A DNA stretch of 64,000 bases from Nocardia brasiliensis ATCC 700358 (GTDB lineage Bacteria; Actinomycetota; Actinomycetes; Mycobacteriales; Mycobacteriaceae). Within the stretch, counting starts at the first letter, position 1. The number at the start of each line of letters is the position of its first letter. The DNA is taken from positions 8,680,001 to 8,744,000 of the forward strand of contig NC_018681.1 in the NCBI RefSeq assembly GCF_000250675.2, given 5' to 3'. The notes under the pieces are model-generated. The model saw only the letters and a program-made list of their open reading frames with translations. It did not search any database and was not told where the DNA came from. Made by a program: the position numbers and the translations under genes. Below, one piece after another: positions 24,011 to 31,526 of this stretch.

Positions 24011-24250
24011 CTAGGTGATCCCGAGGCAGAACAGCGCCGAACCGGTGGTCGCGAGGCAGGCCAGCGGCGCGGGCAGCGCGTGCAGCAGTGGCGCGGGCGG
24101 GGATTGGACGAGGGCGGGCGGCGGCGCGACGGGCCCGGCGGCGGAAACCTCGGCGGGCGCCGCCGCGGCCGTGACCACGGTTGCCGTGCCGATCAGACCG
24201 GCGGCCGCGACGCCGAAGAGCGTGCGCTTGACGGGGACTGTGGGTTTCAT
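24011..24250 (-). CDS. Small secreted protein, Pro/Ala-rich with C-terminal Cys pair
   Basis: A 79-residue preprotein with the signal peptide MKPTVPVKRTLFGVAAAGLI followed by an Ala-rich stretch. The mature part is rich in Pro and Ala (VAPPPALVQSPPAPLLHALP) and ends with Cys-X9-Cys (ACLATTGSALFCLGIT), similar in layout to the neighbouring 77-residue protein. No function is recognised. Codon use and the signal peptide support translation. Confidence 0.7.
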   Translation of the reverse strand: MKPTVPVKRTLFGVAAAGLIGTATVVTAAAAPAEVSAAGPVAPPPALVQSPPAPLLHALPAPLACLATTGSALFCLGIT

Positions 24251-24301
24251 GGGTCGGATGTTCCCGCGAATCGGGAAACGAAACGGCCGGCGCGGCCGAG
24301 T

Positions 24302-24550
24302 TCAGCGCGCCCGGCGCCGCCGCACCGTCCGGGTGACCGCGTCGATGACGAGCAGCCCCGCGACGGCGCCGAGCACCGCGGCGAGCAACAGCCACGGCCC
24401 CACATAGCGCGTCGCGACGAATTCCGGCGCCGGATCGAGCGCGGCGAACGTGGTGGTCCGAATGCCGTTGCGCCAGCTGGCCACCCCGGCGACGAGCACG
24501 AGCACGGCCAAACCGATCTCCCCGGCGACCACCGCGATCCAACCCTTCAT
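24302..24550 (-). CDS. Small two-helix membrane protein
   Basis: An 82-residue protein with membrane segments at about 4-22 (WIAVVAGEIGLAVLVLVAGV) and 50-70, separated by an extracytoplasmic loop, and a basic RRRRAR tail. Its ATG overlaps the stop of the larger membrane gene upstream as ATGA, so the two are coupled. By position next to hemB it could correspond to the mycobacterial Rv0514-type protein (from memory). Function unknown. Confidence 0.75.
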   Translation of the reverse strand: MKGWIAVVAGEIGLAVLVLVAGVASWRNGIRTTTFAALDPAPEFVATRYVGPWLLLAAVLGAVAGLLVIDAVTRTVRRRRAR

Positions 24551-25152
24551 CGGTCCGCTCCGTTCTCGCTGGGTTCGTTCTCGGTGCCTGGTGTGTCGGG
24601 CCCGGGATCCGGCGCGGCGGCATCGTCGGCGGGTGCGCCGAGGGCCGTCTCGGCGGGCCGGCCGATGGCGTCCTCGGCCGACTGGCCGAGGGCCGTGCCG
24701 AGCGCGGCCCGCAGCGCCCGGTGATCCTTGGCCCATGCTTGCACGAATCCACCGTCGGCCAGGCGCAGGCCGATGGCGGTGCGCCGGCGCGGTACGCCGC
24801 TCAGCTCGCCGAGCGCCCGCGCGGATTCCCAGTCCTCGTCGTCCCACGCGTCCTCGTCGCGTTCGGGCAGCACCGCGGCGACGGCGCTGAGCGGCAAGGT
24901 TTCCGTGCCCTGCCGCAGCGCGGTGCCGGTGAGCTCGACACTGACGTGGCGGCGCCCTGCGATCACTTGCAGCACAACGAAACCCGCGATCAGCGAGCCA
25001 CAGAAGAGCAGCGCGAACCAGTGCACGGCGCTACCGGTCGCCAGCTCCAGGATCAGGATGATCAGGCACAGAATCGGCCCGTAGGCGGTGGTCCGCCAGC
25101 GCGCACCCGGCTCGGCGAACAGGACATTCGCGTCGTCGTGCGTGGGGGTCAT
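24547..25152 (-). CDS. Membrane protein with PH-like/DUF3093-like cytoplasmic domain
   Basis: A 201-residue protein with two N-terminal membrane segments (about 24-40 and 43-66), then a short beta-rich domain (RHVSVELTGTALRQGTETLP) like the membrane-anchored PH/DUF3093 group, and a disordered acidic and Pro/Ala-rich tail from about residue 145. Family assignment is tentative. The stop overlaps the start of the next small membrane gene. The ATG has no strong ribosome-binding site. Function unknown; the pair lies in the hemB neighbourhood. Confidence 0.65.
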   Translation of the reverse strand: MTPTHDDANVLFAEPGARWRTTAYGPILCLIILILELATGSAVHWFALLFCGSLIAGFVVLQVIAGRRHVSVELTGTALRQGTETLPLSAVAAVLPERDEDAWDDEDWESARALGELSGVPRRRTAIGLRLADGGFVQAWAKDHRALRAALGTALGQSAEDAIGRPAETALGAPADDAAAPDPGPDTPGTENEPSENGADR

Positions 25153-25216
25153 GCGACGCCCACCAGGGCGCGTCGAACCGAACAGGCACCGCGAACGGTC
25201 AAGGGAGAGGACAGGA

Positions 25217-25336
25217 TCAGCGAGTGAGGCCGGGCAGCAGCAGCACGGCGACGGTGACCACCCCGAACAGGACCAGCAGGCTCAACACGGCCAGCTCGCG
25301 CCGAATGCTCTGCGGCTGTTGGATCACCACTCGCAT
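25217..25336 (-). CDS. 39-residue single-pass membrane peptide
   Basis: A micro-ORF below usual length cut-offs: MRVVIQQPQSIRRELAVLSL followed by a hydrophobic run to PGLTR. It has one membrane helix with a positively charged N-terminal side. A strong GGAGG lies seven bases before the ATG, the best translation signal in this stretch, and the frame has good codon bias. The stop is 64 bases before the next gene's start. I do not recognise it. Confidence 0.65.
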   Translation of the reverse strand: MRVVIQQPQSIRRELAVLSLLVLFGVVTVAVLLLPGLTR

Positions 25337-25470
25337 TGATGCCTCCGATTCCCCGGAGCCATCTGCAACGCACGACAACGCTTGACAGCCAACTACCGGT
25401 TCCCATGTCCACTGTGACAACCCTCACGATACATGCCGGCCTGGCCCCGACAAATTCGGGTAGCGGTCGT

Positions 25471-26001
25471 TCACCGTCGGCTCACCAGGAAATACGCGGT
25501 GGCTTCCGGCCGGTGGGCCAGGTAGACGGCGCCGCCCGCGAGCACCGCCTGGACGATCGCGGCACCGCCGGCGACCAGCGAGGCGGCCCCCGTCACCGAG
25601 TTGAACGCGAACAGCGCGCCGACGCCGACCACGATGAGCCAGACCCCCGCGATGGTCAGCAGCGTGCGCGCCCAGAGCTTGCCGCGGGCGAACTGGTGCA
25701 CGATCAGCAGCGCCACCCCGGCGACCGCGAGCCCGAGCACCACCAGGACCACGAAGACCAGCGCCACCATCAGCTCGACGCTGGCCATGGTGACCTGCGG
25801 GTCCTTTTCCTTGGCCTGATCGAAGATCTGCTTGGCGAAGCTGTGCCGCTGCGCGAACCCGTCGAGCACCATCGCGACCAGCTGGACGACACCGAATCCG
25901 ACCACGCCCCACCACAATTGCCGGGCGGTACCCACATCCGTCGGCATCGGCGGCGGCGCGGGCGGGTACGGCGCGCCGATCGGTCTCGGCAGGTTGTTCA
26001 C
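25471..26001 (-). CDS. Four-helix membrane protein downstream of hemB
   Basis: A 176-residue protein: Pro-rich cytoplasmic N-terminus (PRPIGAPYPPAPPPMP), then four membrane segments at about 29-48, 78-103, 113-132 and 138-160. The GTG start overlaps the hemB stop as GTGA, so it is cotranslated with hemB. Mycobacteria also have a membrane protein gene after hemB (Rv0513, from memory). No catalytic motif is visible; function unknown. Confidence 0.8.
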   Translation of the reverse strand: MNNLPRPIGAPYPPAPPPMPTDVGTARQLWWGVVGFGVVQLVAMVLDGFAQRHSFAKQIFDQAKEKDPQVTMASVELMVALVFVVLVVLGLAVAGVALLIVHQFARGKLWARTLLTIAGVWLIVVGVGALFAFNSVTGAASLVAGGAAIVQAVLAGGAVYLAHRPEATAYFLVSRR

Positions 26002-26975
26002 GACAACCAGTGTGCGGCCTCGGTCGCCCAGTAGGTGAGCACGATGTCCGCACCGGCCCGGCGGATGCCCATGAGCGATTCGAGCACGGCGCCGCGGCGG
26101 TCGATCCAGCCCCGCTCGGCGGCGGCGGTGATCATCGCGTACTCGCCGGAGATCTGGTAGGCGGCGACCGGCACCGGCGAATGGTCGGCGACGTCGCGCA
26201 GGATGTCCAGGTACGACATGGCCGGCTTCACCATCACCAGGTCCGCGCCCTCGGCGAGGTCGAGGTCCAGTTCCCGGATCGCTTCGCGGCGGTTCGCCGG
26301 GTCCTGCTGGTAGGTGCGCCGGTCGCCCTCCAGCGAGGAGGCGACGGCCTCACGGAACGGGCCGTAGAACGCCGAGGCGTACTTGGCGGCGTAGGCCAGG
26401 ATGCCGGTATCGGTGCGGCCCACCGCGTCCAGGCCGCGGCGGATCGCGCCGACCTGGCCGTCCATCATGCCGCTGGTGCCGAGCAGATCGGCGCCGGCGG
26501 CGGCCTGGGCCAGCGCCATCTCGACGTAGCGGTGCAGGGTGGCGTCGTTGTCCACGGATCCGTCGGCGGCGACCACACCGCAGTGCCCGTGGTCGGTGAA
26601 CTCGTCGAGACAGGTGTCGGCCATGAGCACGGTGGCCGAGCCGACCTCGTCGGACAGCGCCCGCAGACCGCGGTTCAGAATGCCGTCCGGATCACTGGCC
26701 TGGCTGCCGGTGGCGTCCTTGTCCTCCGGGCGCGGGATGCCGAACAGCATGAGCCCGCCGACGCCCGCGGTCACCGCCTCGACGGCGGCCTTGCGCAGCG
26801 AGTCCATCGAATGCTGCACGACCCCCGGCATGGAACTGATTTCCCGCGGCTCTTCCAGGCCGTCGGCCACGAACATCGGCAACACCAATTGCCGTGGCTC
26901 CAGTGTGGTTTCGGCCACGAGTCGACGCAGGGCGGGGGTACGGCGCAACCGCCGTGGGCGGTCCATTCCGGTCAT
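25998..26975 (-). CDS. hemB: Delta-aminolevulinic acid dehydratase HemB (porphobilinogen synthase)
   Basis: Condenses two 5-aminolevulinate molecules into porphobilinogen. 325 residues, normal length. The two active-site lysines lie in LAYAAKYASAFYGPFREAV and DLVMVKPAMSYLDI. The metal-site segment reads TCLDEFTDHGHCG: Cys-X-Asp...Cys instead of the Cys-X-Cys...Cys of fully zinc-dependent enzymes. The ATG at 26975 is preceded by TATGGT and six bases, so a leaderless mRNA is likely. An ATG three codons later is an alternative start. Confidence 0.95.
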   Translation of the reverse strand: MTGMDRPRRLRRTPALRRLVAETTLEPRQLVLPMFVADGLEEPREISSMPGVVQHSMDSLRKAAVEAVTAGVGGLMLFGIPRPEDKDATGSQASDPDGILNRGLRALSDEVGSATVLMADTCLDEFTDHGHCGVVAADGSVDNDATLHRYVEMALAQAAAGADLLGTSGMMDGQVGAIRRGLDAVGRTDTGILAYAAKYASAFYGPFREAVASSLEGDRRTYQQDPANRREAIRELDLDLAEGADLVMVKPAMSYLDILRDVADHSPVPVAAYQISGEYAMITAAAERGWIDRRGAVLESLMGIRRAGADIVLTYWATEAAHWLS

Positions 26976-27185
26976 ATCCGCACCATACGCCCGGCGCCGG
27001 ACGGTGTCGCGAGCGCCCGGCGCGCACCCACGGGCCCGGCCGCCGCGGAGCTGCCGGTTTCCCGCGAGCACGGGGTGAATTGGAACCCGGCTGGTCTTCG
27101 GCTGCCACGGTGCTCGAAATCACACCGCTGCCCCGGATCGATGGCGCATACTCCGACAGGAGGGCGAGACCCCCTGGGGGACTTC

Positions 27186-27971
27186 ATGACCGAATCGCAC
27201 ACCGAAATCTCGCTGGCCCGAGCCGCCGACTTCGAATCGTGGGTGGCGGTACTGCTCGCGGACTGGTGGCCGGTGCTCACCGGCGGACTGGCGCCACCCC
27301 GGACGACGCTGCGCGCGTGGCGGGCCGTGGACGGCAGCAGGCAGATCTTCCGGGTCGAGCTGATCGCCCGGCAGTCAGCCGAAGCCGACCTCATGACGGT
27401 GGCCCGCGCGGCCTTCGTCGACCTGGGCATGCGGCCGGACGAGCGCGAATGGGTACAGAGTCAGGGCAGGCATCTGGTCGGGCACACCGAGGACGCCACC
27501 GCGCAGCTGCGTTTCTCCGATACCGCGCACACCATCTTCCTGCGCCTGCAGAGCAGGCCGTGTCACGTCTCGGTGGCGGGCGGGCGACAGCTCAGCGCCC
27601 TGCCGGACGCGAACCTGCCGTTCCCGAACACCGCGACCGGTCCGCTCGACATCCGCGTCGCGCGCAACAGCGCCCGGCACCTGCTCGCCCAGCACAGCGC
27701 ACGCTTCGCCACACCCGCCGACCCGTTCCAGCTCGCGCCGCAGGGACACGTCTCCGATGTGGGCTGGGCGTTCGTGTTTCCCTGGTCCACCACGTCCTGG
27801 TACACCGACGGCTCGACGCCGGTGCTCACGCCCGGCGTCAAAGGGCCGATAGTGGTAGTGAAGGACACTGGAGACACCTGGCTGCTGGACAGCCTCAGCA
27901 GCTACGACTCCCAACTCGCCGGCTACGCCGAAGCCAACGGCTACCGGCACGGCACCTCCGATTCGGCCTGA
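27186..27971 (+). CDS. Protein with C-terminal Imm35/YrhB-like domain
   Basis: A 261-residue cytoplasmic protein. The last 60 residues (DVGWAFVFPWSTTSWY, GVKGPIVVVKDTGDTWLLDS, a closing helix) match the immunity domain Imm35/YrhB as I know it, which is found in polymorphic-toxin immunity proteins. The N-terminal 190 residues are Trp- and Arg-rich and unrecognised. GGGGGA is five bases before the ATG, which sets the start. The Sel1-repeat gene follows after ten bases in the same direction. No toxin gene is visible in the window, so an immunity role is inference. Confidence 0.65.
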   Translation: MTESHTEISLARAADFESWVAVLLADWWPVLTGGLAPPRTTLRAWRAVDGSRQIFRVELIARQSAEADLMTVARAAFVDLGMRPDEREWVQSQGRHLVGHTEDATAQLRFSDTAHTIFLRLQSRPCHVSVAGGRQLSALPDANLPFPNTATGPLDIRVARNSARHLLAQHSARFATPADPFQLAPQGHVSDVGWAFVFPWSTTSWYTDGSTPVLTPGVKGPIVVVKDTGDTWLLDSLSSYDSQLAGYAEANGYRHGTSDSA

Positions 27972-27981
27972 AAGGTCCGCG

Positions 27982-29085
27982 ATGACTCCCGACGCAGGCC
28001 CGCAGGAGCAGCCCCCGCCGGGAGCGCGGCGACTGCCCGACGGGCGGCTGCTGATTCCGTGGCACGGCAAGCAGCCGGACGGGACCATCGCGCACGGGAT
28101 GGTCGAGATCGGCCCCGACGACGACCGGTTCGCCGCATGGAGCGAATCCATCGCCCGGCGCGAACGCGGTGAACTCCCCGACGACGCGTATCCGGTGGAT
28201 ACCGGGGCGCTCCCGCTGTTCCTCGACCCGCGGCCGGACCCCGTGCCGACCGCTCGCGAACGCAGGCTGGACGCGTTGCGGGCGATCGCCGAACGCGGCG
28301 ATATCGGCGCGATGGAACAGCTCGCGCAGTTGCTGCGCGACGCGAGCGATCTCGCGGGTGCCGAGCGGTGGTTCCGGCGCGCCGCCGAGCGCGGCAGCGG
28401 GACCGCGATGGCCGACCTCGGGTTGCTGTGCGGTACGCACGGCCGGATCGCGGAGGCGGTGCACTGGCTGGAGGCCGCGGTCGCGGCGGGTTGCGTGGGC
28501 GCGGACGTGCAACTCGGGCTGGTGCATCTGGAACGCGGCCAGATCGACGAGGCCGAGCGGTGGCTGCGGCCCGCGGCCGAGGACGGTTCACCGGAGGCGC
28601 TGTGCAATATGGGCGTCGTCGCGAATCGGCGCGGCGACGCCGAGTCCGCCGAGCAGTGGTACGAACGCGCCGCGGCAGCCGGGCATCCCACCGCCATGCG
28701 CACCCTCGGCTTGTATCTGGCGCGGCGGGGCGCAGTCGAGCGCGCCGTCGCCCTGCTCACCGAGGCCATCCGCCGCGGCCGCACCGACGCGATGGCCATC
28801 CTGGGCTGGCTGTATCTCGAACAGGGCGACACCGCGGGCGGCGAGTACTGGCTGCGCCGCGGCGCCGACGCGGACGATCCGGATTCGATGTTCCGCCTTG
28901 CCCTCTACCTGCGCGAGCAGGAATCGGTCCCGTTCTCGGGCGACCTGTCCGAGCCGGGCGTGCTGCGCGCCGCCGCGCTGATCGCGACCGGCCGCACCCC
29001 GGCCCAGCAGGAAGCCCGCCGCTGGCTGGAACGCGCCGCCGCGCTCGGCCACCCCCAATCCCTGCAACTCCTGCACGACCTCTGA
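27982..29085 (+). CDS. Sel1-like/TPR repeat protein
   Basis: A 367-residue protein. Residues 1-90 are an unrecognised acidic region; from about 95 the sequence is a solenoid of Sel1-type repeats, seen in recurring AERWFRRAAERGSGTAMADL, AEQWYERAAAAGHPTAMRTL and ARRWLERAAALGHPQSLQLL, each with the A-x-GHP turn. Such repeats bind proteins. AAAGGTC precedes the ATG. Pairing with an Imm35-like gene is seen in secreted-effector and immunity loci, but no effector is present here. Confidence 0.85.
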   Translation: MTPDAGPQEQPPPGARRLPDGRLLIPWHGKQPDGTIAHGMVEIGPDDDRFAAWSESIARRERGELPDDAYPVDTGALPLFLDPRPDPVPTARERRLDALRAIAERGDIGAMEQLAQLLRDASDLAGAERWFRRAAERGSGTAMADLGLLCGTHGRIAEAVHWLEAAVAAGCVGADVQLGLVHLERGQIDEAERWLRPAAEDGSPEALCNMGVVANRRGDAESAEQWYERAAAAGHPTAMRTLGLYLARRGAVERAVALLTEAIRRGRTDAMAILGWLYLEQGDTAGGEYWLRRGADADDPDSMFRLALYLREQESVPFSGDLSEPGVLRAAALIATGRTPAQQEARRWLERAAALGHPQSLQLLHDL

Positions 29086-29100
29086 CCCCTCTGCCGCAAG

Positions 29101-29216
29101 ACCGCTGATCCCTCTAACGCACGACCGCGGGACCCCTCTACCGCTCGACCGCAGACCCGCCGCCGCACGACCGCAGACCCCGCCGCCGCACGACCGCGGT
29201 GCCTTGCTGCCACACG
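29101..29216. repeat. Degenerate 22-24 bp tandem repeat, five copies
   Basis: Five successive units start with ACCGC and end with CACG or CTCG (starts at 29101, 29124, 29148, 29170 and 29193). A sixth decayed copy follows at 29217. The tract starts 16 bases after the Sel1-gene stop and precedes the promoter of the 90-residue gene. No coding frame is convincing. Confidence 0.7.
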
Positions 29217-29317
29217 ACGGCTGGGCCCCGCGCGACGCGCGTCCAACCGGGCGCGGCAAGTGTGCTGGGCACGGGCCAAAAACGTTGCGGCCAGGGGTTT
29301 TTGTCGGTGGTCGGCGG

Positions 29318-29323
29318 TATAAT
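29318..29323 (+). promoter_or_regulatory. TATAAT -10 element of the 90-residue protein gene
   Basis: A perfect TATAAT, rare at this GC content, 57 bases upstream of the GTG start. No good -35 hexamer lies 16-18 bases before it, so the promoter may need an activator. Confidence 0.5.
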
Positions 29324-29379
29324 CGAAACAGTGTTCGAGGGGGCTCGCCGAGCCTCCGATCGCATCGGGAGGGAAGCCT

Positions 29380-29652
29380 GTGCCCGCGACGAAGACCGTT
29401 CTGATCGATAGTCCCTACACACCGCTGGAGAAGAAGAGACTGCCCGCGGGGCGCCCGCGGTCCTGGTATGTCCGGCACAACCGGAAGCTCAAGGCGATGC
29501 GACTGACCATCGCGCTGCTCGATTCCGGGGTGTACAACGCGAGCGAAGCCAACAACAAGCGCATCCGCTACACCGCGGACGTGATCGGCATCCGCCCGCC
29601 GTCGGACACCACCTGCACCATGGTGCGCACGCTGATCCGCAAGCGGCACTGA
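29380..29652 (+). CDS. Basic 90-residue protein of unknown function
   Basis: A soluble, strongly basic protein (many Lys and Arg, ending TLIRKRH) with a Tyr/Asn-rich middle (LLDSGVYNASEANNKRIRYT). GGGAGG lies about eight bases before the GTG and a TATAAT precedes that, so both transcription and translation signals are good. Its Asn, Thr and Ile content and mixed codon use differ from its neighbours. The basic character suggests nucleic-acid binding, but no family is recognised. It converges on the hemD end across a repeat tract. Confidence 0.65.
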   Translation: MPATKTVLIDSPYTPLEKKRLPAGRPRSWYVRHNRKLKAMRLTIALLDSGVYNASEANNKRIRYTADVIGIRPPSDTTCTMVRTLIRKRH

Positions 29653-29750
29653 GGTTTTCGCCCACCCCGCAGACCTGCGGCACGCGACCGTGTCGCGGGT
29701 ATGCAACCCTGCCAGGAGAGCAACGGCGCCAGGAAGCGGTGCCGTCAGTC

Positions 29751-29889
29751 AACCCGCGCTGGCGGTCAAGCCACGCCGTCAGTCGACCCTGGCCGGCGAC
29801 CAAGCCGCGCCGACGGTCCAACCATGCCAGCGGTCAAACCATGCCAGCGGTCAAACCATGCCAGCGGTCAAACGGTGCCGTCGATAGCA
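29751..29889. repeat. 17-bp tandem repeat tract, three exact and about five decayed copies
   Basis: The unit CCATGCCAGCGGTCAAA is present three times without change (29822-29838, 29839-29855, 29856-29872). Copies with increasing change extend to the left to about 29751 and one to the right. It lies between converging genes and is not flanked by spacers of unique sequence, so it is not a CRISPR array. Confidence 0.85.
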
Positions 29890-29908
29890 CGGTGTCGTCC
29901 GAAAACAG

Positions 29909-29940
29909 CACCGCCCGAACCGGATTCGGTTCGGGCGGTG
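29909..29940 (-). terminator. Intrinsic terminator of the rex-hem operon
   Basis: CACCGCCCGAACC (29909-29921) pairs perfectly with 29928-29940 around a six-base loop. Read on the minus strand it is followed by TGTTTTCGG, a genuine U-run, 20 bases after the hemD stop. Confidence 0.85.
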
Positions 29941-29960
29941 TGACGATCCAGCAGCCGGGG

Positions 29961-31526
29961 TCAGCGGCTGCGGCGGCTCTTCTTCCGCGGCGGCGGCAGC
30001 AGGCCCTCGGCGCGGAGCCGGGCGGCGTGCTCGGCGAGCGCCTCGACCAGCGGACCGACCTGCGCGACCTCGGGCTGCACGTCGACGCGCAAACCGAACT
30101 CGATGGCGGTCTCGGCGGTCTTCGGGCCGATACACGCGACGATGGTGCGCGCGTGCGGCTTGCCCGCGATGCCGACCAGGTTGCGGACCGTGGAGGACGA
30201 GGTGAACAGGACCGCGTCGAAACCACCGGTCTTGATCATCTCGCGGGTCTCCGCGGGCGGCGGCGAGGCGCGCACCGTGCGGTAGGCGGTCACGTCGTCG
30301 ATTTCCCAGCCCCGGTCGCGCAGCCCCTCGGCCAGCGTCTCGGTCGCGATATCGGCGCGCGGCAACAGGACCCGGTTCACCGGATCGAAAACGTCGTCAT
30401 AGGGCGGGAAGTCGGCGAGCAGGCCCTCGGAGGACTGTTCCCCGCTGGGGACCAGTTCCGGATTGATGCCGAACGAACGCACCTTGTCCGCGGTGGCCTC
30501 ACCGACGCAGGCGATCTTCACGCCGGAGAAAGCCCGTGCGTCCAAACCGAATTCGGCGAACTTCTCCCACACCGCGCGCACCGCGTTGGTGGAGGTGAAC
30601 ACCACCCACTGGTACCGGCCGTCGACCAGACCCTTGACCGCCCGCTCCATCTGGGCGGGGCTGCGCGGCGGCTCGACCGCGATGGTCGGCACCTCCATCG
30701 GGATGGCACCGTGGGTGACGAGCCGCTCGCTCATCTCCCCCGCCTGATCCTTGGTGCGCGGCACCAGCACGGTCCAGCCGTACAGGGCGCGCGACTCCCA
30801 CCAGGACATCTTCGACCGGGACGCGACCACCTTGCCGATGGTCACCACCAGCGGGCCGACCAGCTCGGAGGCGGCGCTGTTCAGCGTGGCCAGGGTCGCC
30901 TCGATGGTGCGCTGCTGGCGGGTGGTGCCGCGTACGGTCACCGCGACCGGGGTCTGCGGCGCCATCCCGTGTTCCACCAGGGCACTGGCGGTTTCGGCCA
31001 GGTGGCCCGAGGTCGCGTGCAGCACCAGCGGTCCCGGCGCGGCGGCGAGCGCGGCCCAGTCCACTTCGCCGCGCACGTCCGCCTCGGTGTGCCCGGAGCC
31101 GAGCGCGATGCCGGCGTAGCTGGGCACGGCCGAGCCGTTGGGCAGCCCGGGCAGCACCTCGAACACCATGTGCGAGCGGGTCACCGCGTTCACCTCGGCG
31201 ATCACCGAATCGGTGGTGAGCGGATCGCCGGCGACCACCCGGACCACGTCGAAGCCGTTGCGGGCCTCCGCGATCAGCGTCTTGGCCACCTCGGCGGGTT
31301 CACCGAGCGCGGGCCGCACGTCGACCGGGCGTTCACCGTCCGGGCCGGGCTCGACCGCGGTCCCGATCAGGGCGAGCACGCCCTTGTCCACATCGGGGTC
31401 GGTGAACGCCAGGGTGGCGCGCCCGATCACCTCGCGGGCACGCACCGTCAGCAACGCCGGGTCACCGGGACCCGACCCGACGAAAAGGATCCGACCGGGG
31501 TGCTTCTTAGTTGCTCGCGCGCTCAT
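29961..31526 (-). CDS. hemD: Fused tetrapyrrole methylase-like / uroporphyrinogen-III synthase HemD
   Basis: A 521-residue two-domain protein. Residues about 1-240 resemble uroporphyrinogen-III C-methyltransferase (FVGSGPGDPALLTV near 15, VVRVVAGDPLTTDS near 93, GSAVPSYAGIALG), with AGDP in place of the usual KGGDP, so methylase activity is uncertain. Residues about 255-510 are uroporphyrinogen-III synthase (TVLVPRTKDQAGEMSERL, WVVFTSTNAVRAVW, AVLFTSSSTVRNLVG), which makes the asymmetric ring. The fusion is typical of this group of actinobacteria. The ATG overlaps the hemC stop as ATGA. Confidence 0.92.
   Translation of the reverse strand: MSARATKKHPGRILFVGSGPGDPALLTVRAREVIGRATLAFTDPDVDKGVLALIGTAVEPGPDGERPVDVRPALGEPAEVAKTLIAEARNGFDVVRVVAGDPLTTDSVIAEVNAVTRSHMVFEVLPGLPNGSAVPSYAGIALGSGHTEADVRGEVDWAALAAAPGPLVLHATSGHLAETASALVEHGMAPQTPVAVTVRGTTRQQRTIEATLATLNSAASELVGPLVVTIGKVVASRSKMSWWESRALYGWTVLVPRTKDQAGEMSERLVTHGAIPMEVPTIAVEPPRSPAQMERAVKGLVDGRYQWVVFTSTNAVRAVWEKFAEFGLDARAFSGVKIACVGEATADKVRSFGINPELVPSGEQSSEGLLADFPPYDDVFDPVNRVLLPRADIATETLAEGLRDRGWEIDDVTAYRTVRASPPPAETREMIKTGGFDAVLFTSSSTVRNLVGIAGKPHARTIVACIGPKTAETAIEFGLRVDVQPEVAQVGPLVEALAEHAARLRAEGLLPPPRKKSRRSR

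Noticed and set aside
29822..29872. 17-bp repeats as a CRISPR array
   Set aside because: The units are directly adjacent without unique spacers and there are no cas genes.
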